This document shows, piece by piece, positions 16,810-24,722 of a stretch of 44,827 nt of DNA. Source of the stretch: an uncultured Bacilli bacterium (GTDB lineage Bacteria > Bacillota_I > Bacilli_A > RF39 > UBA660). Position 1 is the stretch's first letter. The number at the start of each line of letters is the position of its first letter. The notes under the pieces are model-generated. The model worked only from the letters and a program-made list of their open reading frames with translations. It made no database searches and was not told where the DNA came from. The stretch is taken from the NCBI GenBank assembly GCA_947625535.1, contig CANQOR010000010.1, forward strand, positions 1 through 44,827, given 5' to 3'. The translations under genes were made by a program, and so were the position numbers.

Positions 16810-16838
16810 ATTTTATCTAATGCTTGAAAGTTTTTCAA
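16810..16838 (-). promoter_or_regulatory. Internal promoter of tuf
   Basis: TTGAAA (16833-16838), 17-base spacer, TAAAAT (16810-16815) on the minus strand, between fusA and tuf. The -35 lies in an inverted repeat CTTGAAA/TTTCAAG with a short loop (about 16823-16839). Confidence 0.65.
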
Positions 16839-16847
16839 GTATTATTT

Positions 16848-18923
16848 TTATTGAGCGCTGTTTTTCTTTATAATCTCATCAGCAATTGATTTTGGAACTT
16901 CTTCATAATGATCCATTGTCATTGTGAAGTTACCACGTCCTTGAGAGTTAGAACGTAATGTAGTTGCATATCCAAACATTTCAGATAATGGAACCATTGC
17001 GTCAATCTTAAGAGCGTTTCCTCTAGATTCTTGTCCTAGTGGACGTCCACGTCTACTAGTTAAGTCTCCCATAACATTTCCCATATATTCTTCAGGAACT
17101 ACTACTTCTACTTTCATAATTGGTTCTAGAAGAACTGGTTTACATTTATTTAAAGCTTCCTTTAAAGCTAAACTAGCAGCAATTTTGAAAGCCATTTCAG
17201 ATGAGTCGACATCATGGTATGAACCATCAAATAAAGTAGCTTTAACATCTACCATTGGATAACCAGCAAGGATACCACCAGCCATAGCTTCTTGTAATCC
17301 TTTATCAGTTACTGGAATATATTCACGAGGAACTACACCACCAACGATAGCATCAACGAATTCATAACCTTTATCTTTATTAGGTTCAAATCTAACCCAA
17401 ACGTGACCATATTGTCCACGTCCACCTGATTGTTTAATATACTTACCTTCACATTCACCAGTTTGTGTTAATGTTTCACGATAAGCAACTTGTGGTCTAC
17501 CAATATTAGCATCAACATTGAATTCATCTTTCATTCTTCTTACTAATACTTCTAGGTGTAATTCACCCATACCACTAATAACTGTTTGTCCTGTTTCAGG
17601 ATCAGTTCTATATTTGAATGTTGGATCTTCTTCAGCTAGCTTTTGTAAAGCAAGACCTAATTTATCTTGATCAGCTTTTGATTTTGGTTCAATAGCTTCA
17701 TCAATAACTGGTTCTGGGAATTCCATACCATTCATTATTACTGGAGATTTTTCATCACAAAGTGTATCAGCAGTAGTTGTATTTTTAAGACCAACTAAAG
17801 CAGCAATTTCACCTGTCCATACTTCAGTAATTTCTTTTCTTTGGTTAGCATGCATTTGTAAAATACGTCCAACTCTTTCTTTAACATCTTTAGTACTATT
17901 TAAAATATATGAACCACTAGTTAAGTGTCCAGAATAAACTCTAAAGAATGCTAATCTACCAACAAATGGGTCAGTCATAATCTTAAATGCCATAGCTGTA
18001 AATGGTTCACTATCACTTGGATGACGTTTAACCAAATTACCATTTTTATCAGTACATTCAATAGCTTCTACATCTGTTGGAGCTGGCATGTAATCTACTA
18101 CAGCATCCAAAGCTAATTTAACACCAGTATTTGATAGAGCACTACCACACATTACTGGGAAGAATTCAGCAGCTAAAACACCTTTTCTAATAGCTGATTT
18201 GATTTCTGCAATAGAAAGTTCTTCACCTTCTAAGTATTTTTCCATTATTGCATCATCAAATTCAACTGCTTTTTCAATTAATTCTAATCTCTTAGTTTCA
18301 GCTAAATCTTTTAAATTTTCAGGAATAGGAATTTCAACATAGTTTTCATGTTGATCTTGACGATCAAATTGATAAGCTTTCATTTCAACTAAATCAATAA
18401 TTCCATTAAATTCAGCTTCAGCTCCAATAGGCCATTGAATAGGAGCATAATTAACACCTAATCTCTTACCAATTGTATCTAAACTAAATTCAAAATCAGC
18501 ACCAAGTTTATCCATTTTATTAACGAAAATCATTCTTGGTACTTTATATTCAGTAGCTTGACGCCAAACTGTTTCTGATTGAGGTTCAACACCTGCATTA
18601 CCATCTAGTAAGCAAATAGCACCATCAAGTACTCTTAATGAACGTTGAACTTCAACTGTAAAGTCTACGTGACCTGGAGTATCAATAATATTTAAACGAT
18701 AACCTTTCCAGTGAGCTGTAGTAGCTGCACTAGTAATAGTAATACCACGTTCTTTTTCTTGTTCCATCCAGTCCATTTGTGATTCACCATCGTGTGTCTC
18801 ACCTATTTTATGAGTAATACCAGTATGGAATAAAACTCTTTCTGTAAAAGTAGTTTTACCGGCATCGATGTGTGCCATAATACCAATATTACGAATTTTA
18901 TCTATTGTAACATCTCTTGCCAT
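16848..18923 (-). CDS. fusA: Elongation factor G
   Basis: EF-G drives translocation on the ribosome. P-loop [12 protein letters not shown], switch motifs [11 protein letters not shown] and [22 protein letters not shown], and the domain IV/V motifs [29 protein letters not shown] and [17 protein letters not shown]-like ([15 protein letters not shown]). Length 691 is normal. It starts 12 bases after rpsG, with SD AGGAGCAAGG near the ATG. Confidence 0.98.
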   Translation of the reverse strand: MARDVTIDKIRNIGIMAHIDAGKTTFTERVLFHTGITHKIGETHDGESQMDWMEQEKERGITITSAATTAHWKGYRLNIIDTPGHVDFTVEVQRSLRVLDGAICLLDGNAGVEPQSETVWRQATEYKVPRMIFVNKMDKLGADFEFSLDTIGKRLGVNYAPIQWPIGAEAEFNGIIDLVEMKAYQFDRQDQHENYVEIPIPENLKDLAETKRLELIEKAVEFDDAIMEKYLEGEELSIAEIKSAIRKGVLAAEFFPVMCGSALSNTGVKLALDAVVDYMPAPTDVEAIECTDKNGNLVKRHPSDSEPFTAMAFKIMTDPFVGRLAFFRVYSGHLTSGSYILNSTKDVKERVGRILQMHANQRKEITEVWTGEIAALVGLKNTTTADTLCDEKSPVIMNGMEFPEPVIDEAIEPKSKADQDKLGLALQKLAEEDPTFKYRTDPETGQTVISGMGELHLEVLVRRMKDEFNVDANIGRPQVAYRETLTQTGECEGKYIKQSGGRGQYGHVWVRFEPNKDKGYEFVDAIVGGVVPREYIPVTDKGLQEAMAGGILAGYPMVDVKATLFDGSYHDVDSSEMAFKIAASLALKEALNKCKPVLLEPIMKVEVVVPEEYMGNVMGDLTSRRGRPLGQESRGNALKIDAMVPLSEMFGYATTLRSNSQGRGNFTMTMDHYEEVPKSIADEIIKKNSAQ

Positions 18924-18935
18924 ATTACCTTGCTC

Positions 18936-19403
18936 CTACCATCTATAATGAGCAAATGCTTTATTGGCTTCAGCCATTTTGTGAGTATCTTCACGTTTCT
19001 TAACAGCTCCACCAACTCCATTTGCAGCATCTATTATTTCATTTGCTAAATTAATAGCCATTCCGTTTCCATTTCTAGTTTTAGCATAATTTACTAACCA
19101 ACGTAATGCTAAAGCTTGACTTCTTTCATCTGTAACTTCAACTGGAACTTGAACGTTTGAACCCCCAACTCTTCTAGATTTAACTTCTAAAAGAGGTTTA
19201 ATATTTTCTAAAGCTTTTTGGTAAACTTCCATTGGTTCTTGACCAGTTTTCTCTTTTACCATATCAAAAGCTTGGTATAAGATTCTTTCAGCAGTGCCTT
19301 TTTTACCATCTTGCATAATTTGATTAATTAACTTAGTAACTACTTTTGAATTATATATAGGATCTGGTAATACATCTCTTTTTACTGCACGTCTCTTACG
19401 CAT
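18936..19403 (-). CDS. rpsG: 30S ribosomal protein S7
   Basis: Primary 16S rRNA-binding protein of the small subunit head. [19 protein letters not shown] is the conserved start; [18 protein letters not shown] and [10 protein letters not shown] are family motifs; length 155 is normal. It lies 31 bases after rpsL, SD AAGGAGAG. Confidence 0.98.
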   Translation of the reverse strand: MRKRRAVKRDVLPDPIYNSKVVTKLINQIMQDGKKGTAERILYQAFDMVKEKTGQEPMEVYQKALENIKPLLEVKSRRVGGSNVQVPVEVTDERSQALALRWLVNYAKTRNGNGMAINLANEIIDAANGVGGAVKKREDTHKMAEANKAFAHYRW

Positions 19404-19434
19404 ATTTATCTCTCCTTCCTTAAAGTATTTCTAA

Positions 19435-19845
19435 CTATTTAGGTCTCTTAGTACCATATTTACTACGACCTTGTTTTCTATTATTAACTCCTTGAGTATC
19501 AAGTGTACCACGAATAATGTGATAACGAACACCGATTAAGTCTTTAACACGTCCACCACGTACTAAAACTACACTATGTTCTTGTAAGTTATGTCCTTCA
19601 CCTGGAATATAAGTATCAACTTCTCTTCCGTTTGATAATCTAACACGAGCATATTTTCTTAAAGCTGAGTTAGGTTTCTTTGGAGTACGAGTACCAACTT
19701 TAGTACAAACTCCTCTTTTTTGTGGACTATTTTGAACAGTTGGTTTTCTTTCCATGCTATTAAAACCTACATTTAATACTGGGCTTTTACTTTTTTTAGT
19801 TTTATCTTTTCTGTTCTTTCTTACTAATTGATTAATAGTTGTCAT
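19435..19845 (-). CDS. rpsL: 30S ribosomal protein S12
   Basis: Decoding-centre protein of the small subunit. [12 protein letters not shown] start, [31 protein letters not shown], the [29 protein letters not shown] block and a GTKRPK end. Lys at the streptomycin position (TPKKPNS) is the wild-type, sensitive form. The ATG at 19845 follows AGGAGGA; an upstream in-frame start is not supported. Heads the str operon, behind a strong promoter and a structured leader. Confidence 0.98.
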   Translation of the reverse strand: MTTINQLVRKNRKDKTKKSKSPVLNVGFNSMERKPTVQNSPQKRGVCTKVGTRTPKKPNSALRKYARVRLSNGREVDTYIPGEGHNLQEHSVVLVRGGRVKDLIGVRYHIIRGTLDTQGVNNRKQGRSKYGTKRPK

Positions 19846-19900
19846 ATATGTCCTCCTCTCATATACACACATCCTGGTGTATCAAACATTCCTTTAAATT

Positions 19901-19923
19901 AGGTTCCACCTAAGGTAGAACCT
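19901..19923 (-). promoter_or_regulatory. Hairpin in the rpsL leader
   Basis: In the rpsL 5' untranslated region AGGTTC-x-ACC pairs with GGT-x-GAACCT (19901-19923), one internal mismatch and a three-base loop. A weaker ACAC ... GTGT repeat follows nearer the SD. No T-run follows, so it is not a terminator; it could be an autoregulatory binding site for an operon protein such as S7, but I cannot match it to a known motif. Confidence 0.45.
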
Positions 19924-19942
19924 TAATTCAAAACGCAACAAT

Positions 19943-19971
19943 AATATAGCATTTAATCTAATTTATGTCAA
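19943..19971 (-). promoter_or_regulatory. Promoter of rpsL-rpsG-fusA-tuf
   Basis: Consensus TTGACA (19966-19971), 17-base spacer, TATATT (19943-19948) with TG one base before the -10, minus strand. About 90 bases of leader follow. Confidence 0.88.
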
Positions 19972-19972
19972 G

Positions 19973-20000
19973 AAAAAAAGTTAACTAAAATTAACTTTTT
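19973..20000 (-). terminator. Terminator of the pilin-like gene pair
   Basis: Perfect 10-base-pair stem (19975-19984 with 19991-20000), six-base loop, T-run. The stop codon of the gene ending at 19991 is inside the stem. The rpsL -35 begins immediately beyond the T-run. Confidence 0.9.
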
Positions 20001-20491
20001 ACTTCATTATAATCAAAATATTCATCAGATGTATATTTATTACAATTTATATAAGATTTAGAAACATAAGATTCATTTTCATCATCATAATATAATATAC
20101 TATAACCTTTACAAGTATTATCATTACCAACATCTTTTTGTGATATTAAATTTAAATCTTTTAAAACTTCTAAACTTATATTTAATTTACTATCTCTAGT
20201 AGGATAAATATTATAATTTTGAACATATCTTAAAGCTGCATTATTAACGTTGTTCTCTGCTTCATGATACTTTTCTAACATTTTATTATTAGAGAAAGTT
20301 CCAATTATTAAAGTTATAATAATTAATAATACAATTGACCATAAATATACAAGATGTCTTACATACTTAGGTAAACTCATAAATTTATTATAAACATTTA
20401 CAAAATAATTTTTAACTTTATTAAATAAATTAATAAACATTTTCTTTACTTTCTTTAAAGAAAACTTACTTCGACGTTTTTTTGTAGCCAT
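19991..20491 (-). CDS. Membrane-anchored protein paralogous to the pilin-like neighbour
   Basis: A very basic N-terminal tail of about 45 residues, one membrane helix (about 47-65) and an outer domain of about 100 residues. The outer domain matches that of the adjacent upstream gene: NAALRYVQNY against NAATNYVAEH, a ...SLEVLKDLNLI segment against ...TASTLISNGYL, then TCKGY ... INCNKY against TCSGY ... LKCDNY. The two shared cysteines probably form a disulfide. Unlike its neighbour it has no prepilin-type cleavage motif. SD TAGGAGTGA. Second gene of a two-gene unit with an 11-base gap, in the position where rpoB-rpoC lie in most Firmicutes. Function unknown; a role on the cell surface is inferred. 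Confidence 0.78.
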   Translation of the reverse strand: MATKKRRSKFSLKKVKKMFINLFNKVKNYFVNVYNKFMSLPKYVRHLVYLWSIVLLIIITLIIGTFSNNKMLEKYHEAENNVNNAALRYVQNYNIYPTRDSKLNISLEVLKDLNLISQKDVGNDNTCKGYSILYYDDENESYVSKSYINCNKYTSDEYFDYNEVKS

Positions 20492-20502
20492 TTAAATCAC
20501 TC

Positions 20503-20952
20503 CTAATTTTCTTCATAACCAGTTGTAAAATAATTATCACATTTTAAATAAGGTATAAGTGTAGATTCTCCTGCACTATTAGTATACCCATTAATATAAC
20601 CACTACATGTTTCTTCTCCAAATTGATCTTTTAATAAATGTAGATAACCATTGCTAATTAAAGTACTGGCTGTAATTCTAAAATTATAACTAGTAATAGC
20701 ATCACTATGTTCTGCTACATAATTAGTAGCAGCATTTTTCATTTCATTTTCTAAATTAGTATAATATTCATAATTTACAGCAACTGGTTTTTGAGTTGGT
20801 TCTAATACTGGTTTATCAGTATTAATAGTTGGTTCAGGTCTATTCTTATATAAAGAATTAATTGAAAAAGCAACATAAAGTAATAAAAGAGATAATAAAC
20901 AAGTATAAATAATCATTTCCTTAAGTCCAAATCCTTGATTGCCTAATTTCAT
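20503..20952 (-). CDS. Type IV prepilin-like / pseudopilin-like protein
   Basis: The N-terminus reads LGNQGFGLKEM followed by a hydrophobic helix (about 13-33). This resembles a prepilin: Gly7 before Phe8, and Glu12 at position +5 of the would-be mature protein, then the helix. A proline-rich linker (about 38-54) leads to an outer domain with two cysteines (TCSGY, LKCDNY) shared with the next gene. Length of 149 fits a minor pilin. SD GGAGG before ATG 20952. A -10 TATAAT is at 20976-20981 with no clear -35. No prepilin peptidase or pilus ATPase is in the window, so the pilin reading is a proposal. The basic residue before the cleavage site, usual in prepilins, is only one Lys. Confidence 0.75.
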   Translation of the reverse strand: MKLGNQGFGLKEMIIYTCLLSLLLLYVAFSINSLYKNRPEPTINTDKPVLEPTQKPVAVNYEYYTNLENEMKNAATNYVAEHSDAITSYNFRITASTLISNGYLHLLKDQFGEETCSGYINGYTNSAGESTLIPYLKCDNYFTTGYEEN

Positions 20953-21016
20953 GTCATAACCTCCAACTCATACTAATTATAATACAAATACCTAAAATTT
21001 ACTAGACTCTTTAAAC

Positions 21017-21047
21017 AAAGAAAAAGATAAGATTTAATCTTATCTTT
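21017..21047 (-). terminator. Terminator of rplJ-rplL
   Basis: AAAGATAAG pairs with CTTATCTTT (21023-21031 with 21039-21047), T-rich tail CTTTTTCTTTG on the minus strand, eight bases beyond the rplL stop. Confidence 0.88.
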
Positions 21048-21054
21048 AATAGCA

Positions 21055-21426
21055 TTAAGCTAATTCAACTGTTGCGCCAGCTTCTTCTAATTGTGCTTTA
21101 ATTTCTTCAGCTTCTTTAGCAGGAATGTTTTCTTTAACATTTCCACCATTGTCAGCTAAACCTTTAGCTTCTACTAATCCTAAGCCAGTAACTTCTTTAA
21201 GGATTTTAATTACTTGCATCTTAGTAGCTCCAGCTTCTTTTAATACTACAGTTTTAGTAGCACTTTCATCAGCTTCAGGAGCAGCACCAGCAACAGGAGC
21301 AGCAACTGCTACTGCACTTGGATCTACACCAAATTCTTCTTTCATTGCATCAACTAATTCTTTAACTTCAAGAATAGTCATTTCTTTTAAAGCACTTATA
21401 AATTCATCTTTTGTTAATTTTGCCAT
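21055..21426 (-). CDS. rplL: 50S ribosomal protein L7/L12
   Basis: Stalk protein that recruits translation factors. N-terminal dimer region (EMTILEVKELVDAMKEEFGVD), Ala-rich hinge (about 36-55) and the C-terminal factor-binding domain (KTVVLKEAGATKMQVIKILKEVTGLGLVEAK). Length 123 is normal. Starts 29 bases after rplJ. Confidence 0.98.
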   Translation of the reverse strand: MAKLTKDEFISALKEMTILEVKELVDAMKEEFGVDPSAVAVAAPVAGAAPEADESATKTVVLKEAGATKMQVIKILKEVTGLGLVEAKGLADNGGNVKENIPAKEAEEIKAQLEEAGATVELA

Positions 21427-21455
21427 TTTTCTTCAATTCCTTTCTCTATTCAAAA

Positions 21456-21947
21456 TTATTTTTCTAATTGTTCTGCATACATATTAAGTCCAACTGCTAA
21501 ATCTCTAACATATTGAATCATACCACCAGCAAGCATTGTAAGTAATCCTTCTCTTGATGGTATTGATGCATACTCTTTAATAACATCTAAATCTGCTTTA
21601 GCTCCACTTATAATACCAACAGTTATATTAGCTTTTTCATGTTCTTTAGCAAATTTAGAAATAACTTTAATTGGTTCAAGTAAATCTTTACCAAATAAAA
21701 TTGCGTTTGGTCCCTCTAAGAAACCATCTAAGTTGATATCTAAATCATCTAATGCTCTTTTAAATAAAGTGTTTTTGTAAACTTTTACTTCACTTTGAGA
21801 TTGTCTAAGTTCTTTTCTTAGTTCACTAAGTTCAGCAACTGTTAATCCTTGGTAAGTAAAGACAATTACAGATTCACTATTTTGAATATTAGATTTGATT
21901 TCATCAACTATAGCTTTTTTGTTTTCTAAAATCTTTGCACTTGCCAT
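21456..21947 (-). CDS. rplJ: 50S ribosomal protein L10
   Basis: Base of the ribosomal stalk, which binds L7/L12 dimers through its C-terminal helix. Seen are KKAIVDEIKSNIQNSESVIVFTYQGLTVAELSELRKELR-type motifs, VYKNTLFKRALDD and EGPNAILFG. Length 163 is normal. SD AAGGAGGAA. An L10 leader with a built-in terminator precedes it, so L10 should control its own transcription. Confidence 0.97.
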   Translation of the reverse strand: MASAKILENKKAIVDEIKSNIQNSESVIVFTYQGLTVAELSELRKELRQSQSEVKVYKNTLFKRALDDLDINLDGFLEGPNAILFGKDLLEPIKVISKFAKEHEKANITVGIISGAKADLDVIKEYASIPSREGLLTMLAGGMIQYVRDLAVGLNMYAEQLEK

Positions 21948-21971
21948 TTTTTTCCTCCTTTATGGATAATT

Positions 21972-21998
21972 AAAAAGCTTTCCTCCGAAGGAAAGCTT
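21972..21998 (-). terminator. Attenuator terminator inside the L10 leader
   Basis: AAGCTTTCCT pairs with AGGAAAGCTT around a UCGG loop, followed by five T; it lies upstream of the rplJ start and so acts as a conditional terminator. Confidence 0.88.
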
Positions 21999-22085
21999 AA
22001 AATCACATTAAAATTAATGTTATATTAAGTATTTCCTCGGCAAGATTTACTTTTACACTTGCGGTCTTCGGAGTCGCTTTTTTCT
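21972..22085 (-). ncRNA. L10 leader (autoregulatory 5' UTR of rplJ-rplL) with attenuator
   Basis: On the minus strand the leader contains GACTCCGAAGACCGCAAGTG, a later CTTGCCGAGG that can pair back with it, and then a perfect 10-base-pair hairpin (21975-21984 with 21989-21998) followed by TTTTT. This is the form of the Firmicutes L10 leader: excess L10(L12)4 binds the upper part and favours the terminator. Confidence 0.85.
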
Positions 22086-22095
22086 AACAATTCAT

Positions 22096-22124
22096 ATTAT
22101 ATTCTAATACTAACTAAATGTCAA
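22096..22124 (-). promoter_or_regulatory. Promoter of rplJ-rplL
   Basis: TTGACA (22119-22124), 17-base spacer, TATAAT (22096-22101): a perfect consensus on the minus strand. The -35 lies within the last codons of rplA. Confidence 0.92.
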
Positions 22125-22812
22125 AAGAATTTTGGTCAACTTTAATACCAGGACCCATAGTACTAGAAATAGAAATATTATTAATATACTTACCTTTAAC
22201 TGCTGTTGGTTTAGCTTTTACAATAGTATTAACAACATAGTTAAGGTTTTCTAATAATTTAGCTTCATCAAATGATACTTTACCAATAATAGTATGAACA
22301 TTTCCATAAGAATCAGTCTTATATCCAACCATACCTTTTTTGATATCATTAACTGCTTTAGCAGTATCCATAGTTACAGTACCAGTTTTAGGGTTTGGCA
22401 TTAAACCTTTAGGTCCTAAAACACGTCCGATTCTACCTAATTGAGCCATCATATCTGGAGCAGCTACGATTACATCATAATCGAACCAATTTTCTTTTTC
22501 GATTTTTTCAATCATATCAGTATCTCCAACATAATCAGCACCAGCATTTCTAGCAGCTTCAGCAGCATCGCCTTTAGCGATTACTAAAACTTTTTTAGCT
22601 TTACCAGTACCATTAGGTAATACCATAGATCCTCTTAATTGTTGATCAGCTTTTTTAGTATCAAGATTTAAGTTTAAAGCAACTTCAACAGTAGCATCAA
22701 AACTAGTAATAGAAGTTTCTTTAACTAATTTAACTGCTTCTTCTTTAGTATAAAGAGTATTCTTATCTACTTTTTTAGAAGCTTCCACATACTTCTTACC
22801 TAACTTTCTCAT
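22114..22812 (-). CDS. rplA: 50S ribosomal protein L1
   Basis: Binds the L1 stalk of 23S rRNA and is a translational repressor of the L11 operon in many bacteria. Motifs: [17 protein letters not shown] start, [65 protein letters not shown] and the [12 protein letters not shown] end. Length 232 is normal. SD GGAGGTAAAAAA. Second gene after rplK, with the rplJ promoter embedded in its 3' end. Confidence 0.98.
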   Translation of the reverse strand: MRKLGKKYVEASKKVDKNTLYTKEEAVKLVKETSITSFDATVEVALNLNLDTKKADQQLRGSMVLPNGTGKAKKVLVIAKGDAAEAARNAGADYVGDTDMIEKIEKENWFDYDVIVAAPDMMAQLGRIGRVLGPKGLMPNPKTGTVTMDTAKAVNDIKKGMVGYKTDSYGNVHTIIGKVSFDEAKLLENLNYVVNTIVKAKPTAVKGKYINNISISSTMGPGIKVDQNSFDI

Positions 22813-22870
22813 TTTTTTACCTCCTAATTGTGGTTTATTAGCGGATTTTTAAATATATAATAAATTAATA

Positions 22871-23464
22871 TTATTCTTCAGTTTTATCTTCAGCTTCAGC
22901 TTCTTTTTCGTTGATAACTTCAACTTCATGTGCTTCATTAGCTTCTTCTTCCATCTTAGCTAATTCAGCTTCTCTCTTAGCTTCTTTTAAAGCTTCAGCT
23001 TCAGCTTCTTTTTGTTGTTCAGCTAATTCTTGATCATTTAATCCTTTAACTGCAACACCCATATTTCTAGCAGTACCTTCAATAATCTTCATAGCAGCTT
23101 CTACATCATAAGCATTTAAATCAGGTAACTTAGTTTCAGCTATTTGTCTTAAATCATCAATAGTAATAGTAGCAACAACTTCGTTAGCACCTTTTGTACT
23201 ACCTTTTTGAATCTTAGCAGCTTTCTTAATTAAGAATCCAGCTGGTGGAGTCTTTAATACGAAATCAAAAGTTCTGTCTTCATATAAACTAATTTCAACA
23301 GGAACTATATCTCCCATTTTATCTCTAGTAGCATCATTAAATTTAGTACAAAATTCTTGTAGATTAATACCTGCAGGTCCTAAAACAGTTCCAACTGGTG
23401 GAGCTGGTGTAGCTTTTCCAGCAGGGATTTGTAACTTAATTTTCTTTACGGCTTCTTTTGCCAC
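22871..23464 (-). CDS. rplK: 50S ribosomal protein L11 with long charged C-terminal extension
   Basis: L11 forms the GTPase-associated centre with 23S rRNA. The core is complete ([74 protein letters not shown]). After the usual end at about residue 141 it continues for about 56 residues rich in Glu, Ala and Lys, probably one long charged helix. The start is the GTG at 23464, six bases after AGGAGGTG; the GTG nine bases earlier is part of that SD. First gene of rplK-rplA. In most Firmicutes nusG lies immediately upstream; here another gene intervenes. Confidence 0.96.
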   Translation of the reverse strand: MAKEAVKKIKLQIPAGKATPAPPVGTVLGPAGINLQEFCTKFNDATRDKMGDIVPVEISLYEDRTFDFVLKTPPAGFLIKKAAKIQKGSTKGANEVVATITIDDLRQIAETKLPDLNAYDVEAAMKIIEGTARNMGVAVKGLNDQELAEQQKEAEAEALKEAKREAELAKMEEEANEAHEVEVINEKEAEAEDKTEE

Positions 23465-23484
23465 GAAAAACACCTCCTAAAAAA

Positions 23485-23561
23485 TTTTTTTCGCGAAAGT
23501 GGTCAAAGGCAATCCGCTTATTCCCTCCCACTTCAGCTAATTGTGCTAAATACACAATTGC
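23485..23561 (-). promoter_or_regulatory. Structured leader of rplK-rplA
   Basis: Two hairpins can form in the leader: AATTGTG/CACAATT (23539-23545 with 23553-23559, seven-base loop) and AAGTGG/CCACTT (23497-23502 with 23528-23533) enclosing a purine-rich GGGAGGGAATAAGCGG. A GTGGGAGG ... ACCAC pattern upstream of rplK is common in Bacilli and fits an L1-type autoregulatory site. No T-run follows. Confidence 0.5.
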
Positions 23562-23568
23562 AACTAAG

Positions 23569-23597
23569 ATATTAACATAGAATTTACATAAATGCAA
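23569..23597 (-). promoter_or_regulatory. Promoter of rplK-rplA
   Basis: TTGCAT (23592-23597), 17-base spacer, TAATAT (23569-23574), minus strand, about 105 bases before the rplK GTG. Confidence 0.75.
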
Positions 23598-23627
23598 GTA
23601 ATATCTTACTTCGAATGACAAGTTATC

Positions 23628-24629
23628 TTAGACATAACGACCTGTCTTTGATGGTTTATATGTAAGAACTATGTCCTTCTTAGCTAAATATTCATCTTCA
23701 TCACTATCTTCACTAAGTTTTCTTGGTATCTCAGTAGGTTCAAAATAAAGAGAATTATATAAATAATCAGTTGAAAAATTACCAATACGACCAGGTACAA
23801 ACTCTAAATAAGCATTAGCTCTATAGCTTAACATTACTGTTCCTGTCTTTTTTAAAACCTTATAAATTTCTGGTTCTAAAACACTAATAACTTCCCCTTC
23901 TATTCTGTCTTCTGTTCCATAACCAGCAAATGGATACTTACGTACTTCCATTGCTACAATAGTTTCAATTATATTAGATAGATAAACAATGTCATACTTA
24001 TAATTAAAGGCTTTACTTAATTGATAGATATCAGCTGATCTAAATACTGGATATCTTCTCTTACGTAACTTAGCTTGTAAAGTATAATAATCAGCCTCAT
24101 TAGCATAAAAAGGCATTCCATTAACTACCATTTCTTCTTTATTACATAAAGCATTTAAATTAACAAAAGTACCATAATTATCTTTCTTTACAGCATACAT
24201 AATTTGTTCCCAGAAAAAACCAACTTCATTAGGCATCTCTGGTAATAAACGACGTAATGTTTTTAAATTCCAAAAACTTTTCTTTACTTTACCTTGTTCA
24301 TCCATTGGTATGAAAAAATCTTTAAATCCTTGATAAGATAAATGCTTAACAGCAGCTATTTTAAGATAAGAAACATATTTTGTAAGTCTATTAATGTCAT
24401 ATAAATCAATCTTCTTAGCACCATAATATAAAGCTCCAAGATATTGATCTCCACTAGATGCAACAGTTAAAACGTCTTTATTATTATAATCAATAACACT
24501 ATTTATACCTTCTTGATTCTCTGTTCCAAATATAAAAGATGTACAATAATTACTATAATATGGTGTACCACTTTGTGGCTTTTTTATTAAATCTATTGCT
24601 CTTTTAACATCTTTAGATACATCTTGCAT
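23628..24629 (-). CDS. Putative SAM-dependent enzyme with Rossmann fold (DUF3419/BtaA-like pattern)
   Basis: This 333-residue soluble protein has a SAM-binding pattern: DVLTVASSGDQYLGALYYGAKKIDLYDIN (about 52-80) matches motif I and the acidic end of strand 2, followed by a helix TKYVSYLKIAAVKHLSYQGFKDFF. This resembles the DUF3419 / BtaA group, which moves the aminocarboxypropyl group of SAM onto lipids, although I cannot confirm the substrate region. A later segment (AFNYKYDIVYLSNIIETI) looks like the motif IV strand, and VMLSYRANAYLEFV a later strand. It has its own consensus promoter and sits between nusG and rplK, which are adjacent in most Firmicutes. SD GGGAGGGG. No terminator is obvious before the rplK promoter. 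Function unassigned. Confidence 0.72.
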   Translation of the reverse strand: MQDVSKDVKRAIDLIKKPQSGTPYYSNYCTSFIFGTENQEGINSVIDYNNKDVLTVASSGDQYLGALYYGAKKIDLYDINRLTKYVSYLKIAAVKHLSYQGFKDFFIPMDEQGKVKKSFWNLKTLRRLLPEMPNEVGFFWEQIMYAVKKDNYGTFVNLNALCNKEEMVVNGMPFYANEADYYTLQAKLRKRRYPVFRSADIYQLSKAFNYKYDIVYLSNIIETIVAMEVRKYPFAGYGTEDRIEGEVISVLEPEIYKVLKKTGTVMLSYRANAYLEFVPGRIGNFSTDYLYNSLYFEPTEIPRKLSEDSDEDEYLAKKDIVLTYKPSKTGRYV

Positions 24630-24657
24630 AATACCCCTCCCTCTTTAAAGTATGCTT

Positions 24658-24686
24658 ATTATAGATGGAAGTCTTATAATTGTCAA
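24658..24686 (-). promoter_or_regulatory. Promoter of the SAM-fold gene
   Basis: TTGACA (24681-24686), 17-base spacer, TATAAT (24658-24663): a perfect consensus on the minus strand just after the nusG terminator. Confidence 0.92.
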
Positions 24687-24694
24687 AAATACAT

Positions 24695-24722
24695 CAAAAA
24701 AATACTATTAAAAATAGTATTT
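24695..24722 (-). terminator. Terminator of secE-nusG
   Basis: A 10-base-pair stem AAATACTATT/AATAGTATTT (24700-24709 with 24713-24722), three-base loop, T-run. Two bases of the nusG stop codon (24721-24723) lie in the stem. Confidence 0.9.

Noticed and set aside
21125-21487. Plus-strand reading frame of 120 codons opposite rplL
   Set aside because: Mirror of the Ala/Glu-rich L7/L12 gene; no SD and the opposite gene is certain.
22002-22085. tRNA-like or T-box structure upstream of rplJ
   Set aside because: The pairing and position match an L10 leader; no T-box bulge sequence or tRNA cloverleaf can be drawn.
23436-23621. Minus-strand 61-codon frame over the rplK leader
   Set aside because: Overlaps the rplK promoter, leader and start in another frame; sequence is explained by regulatory elements.
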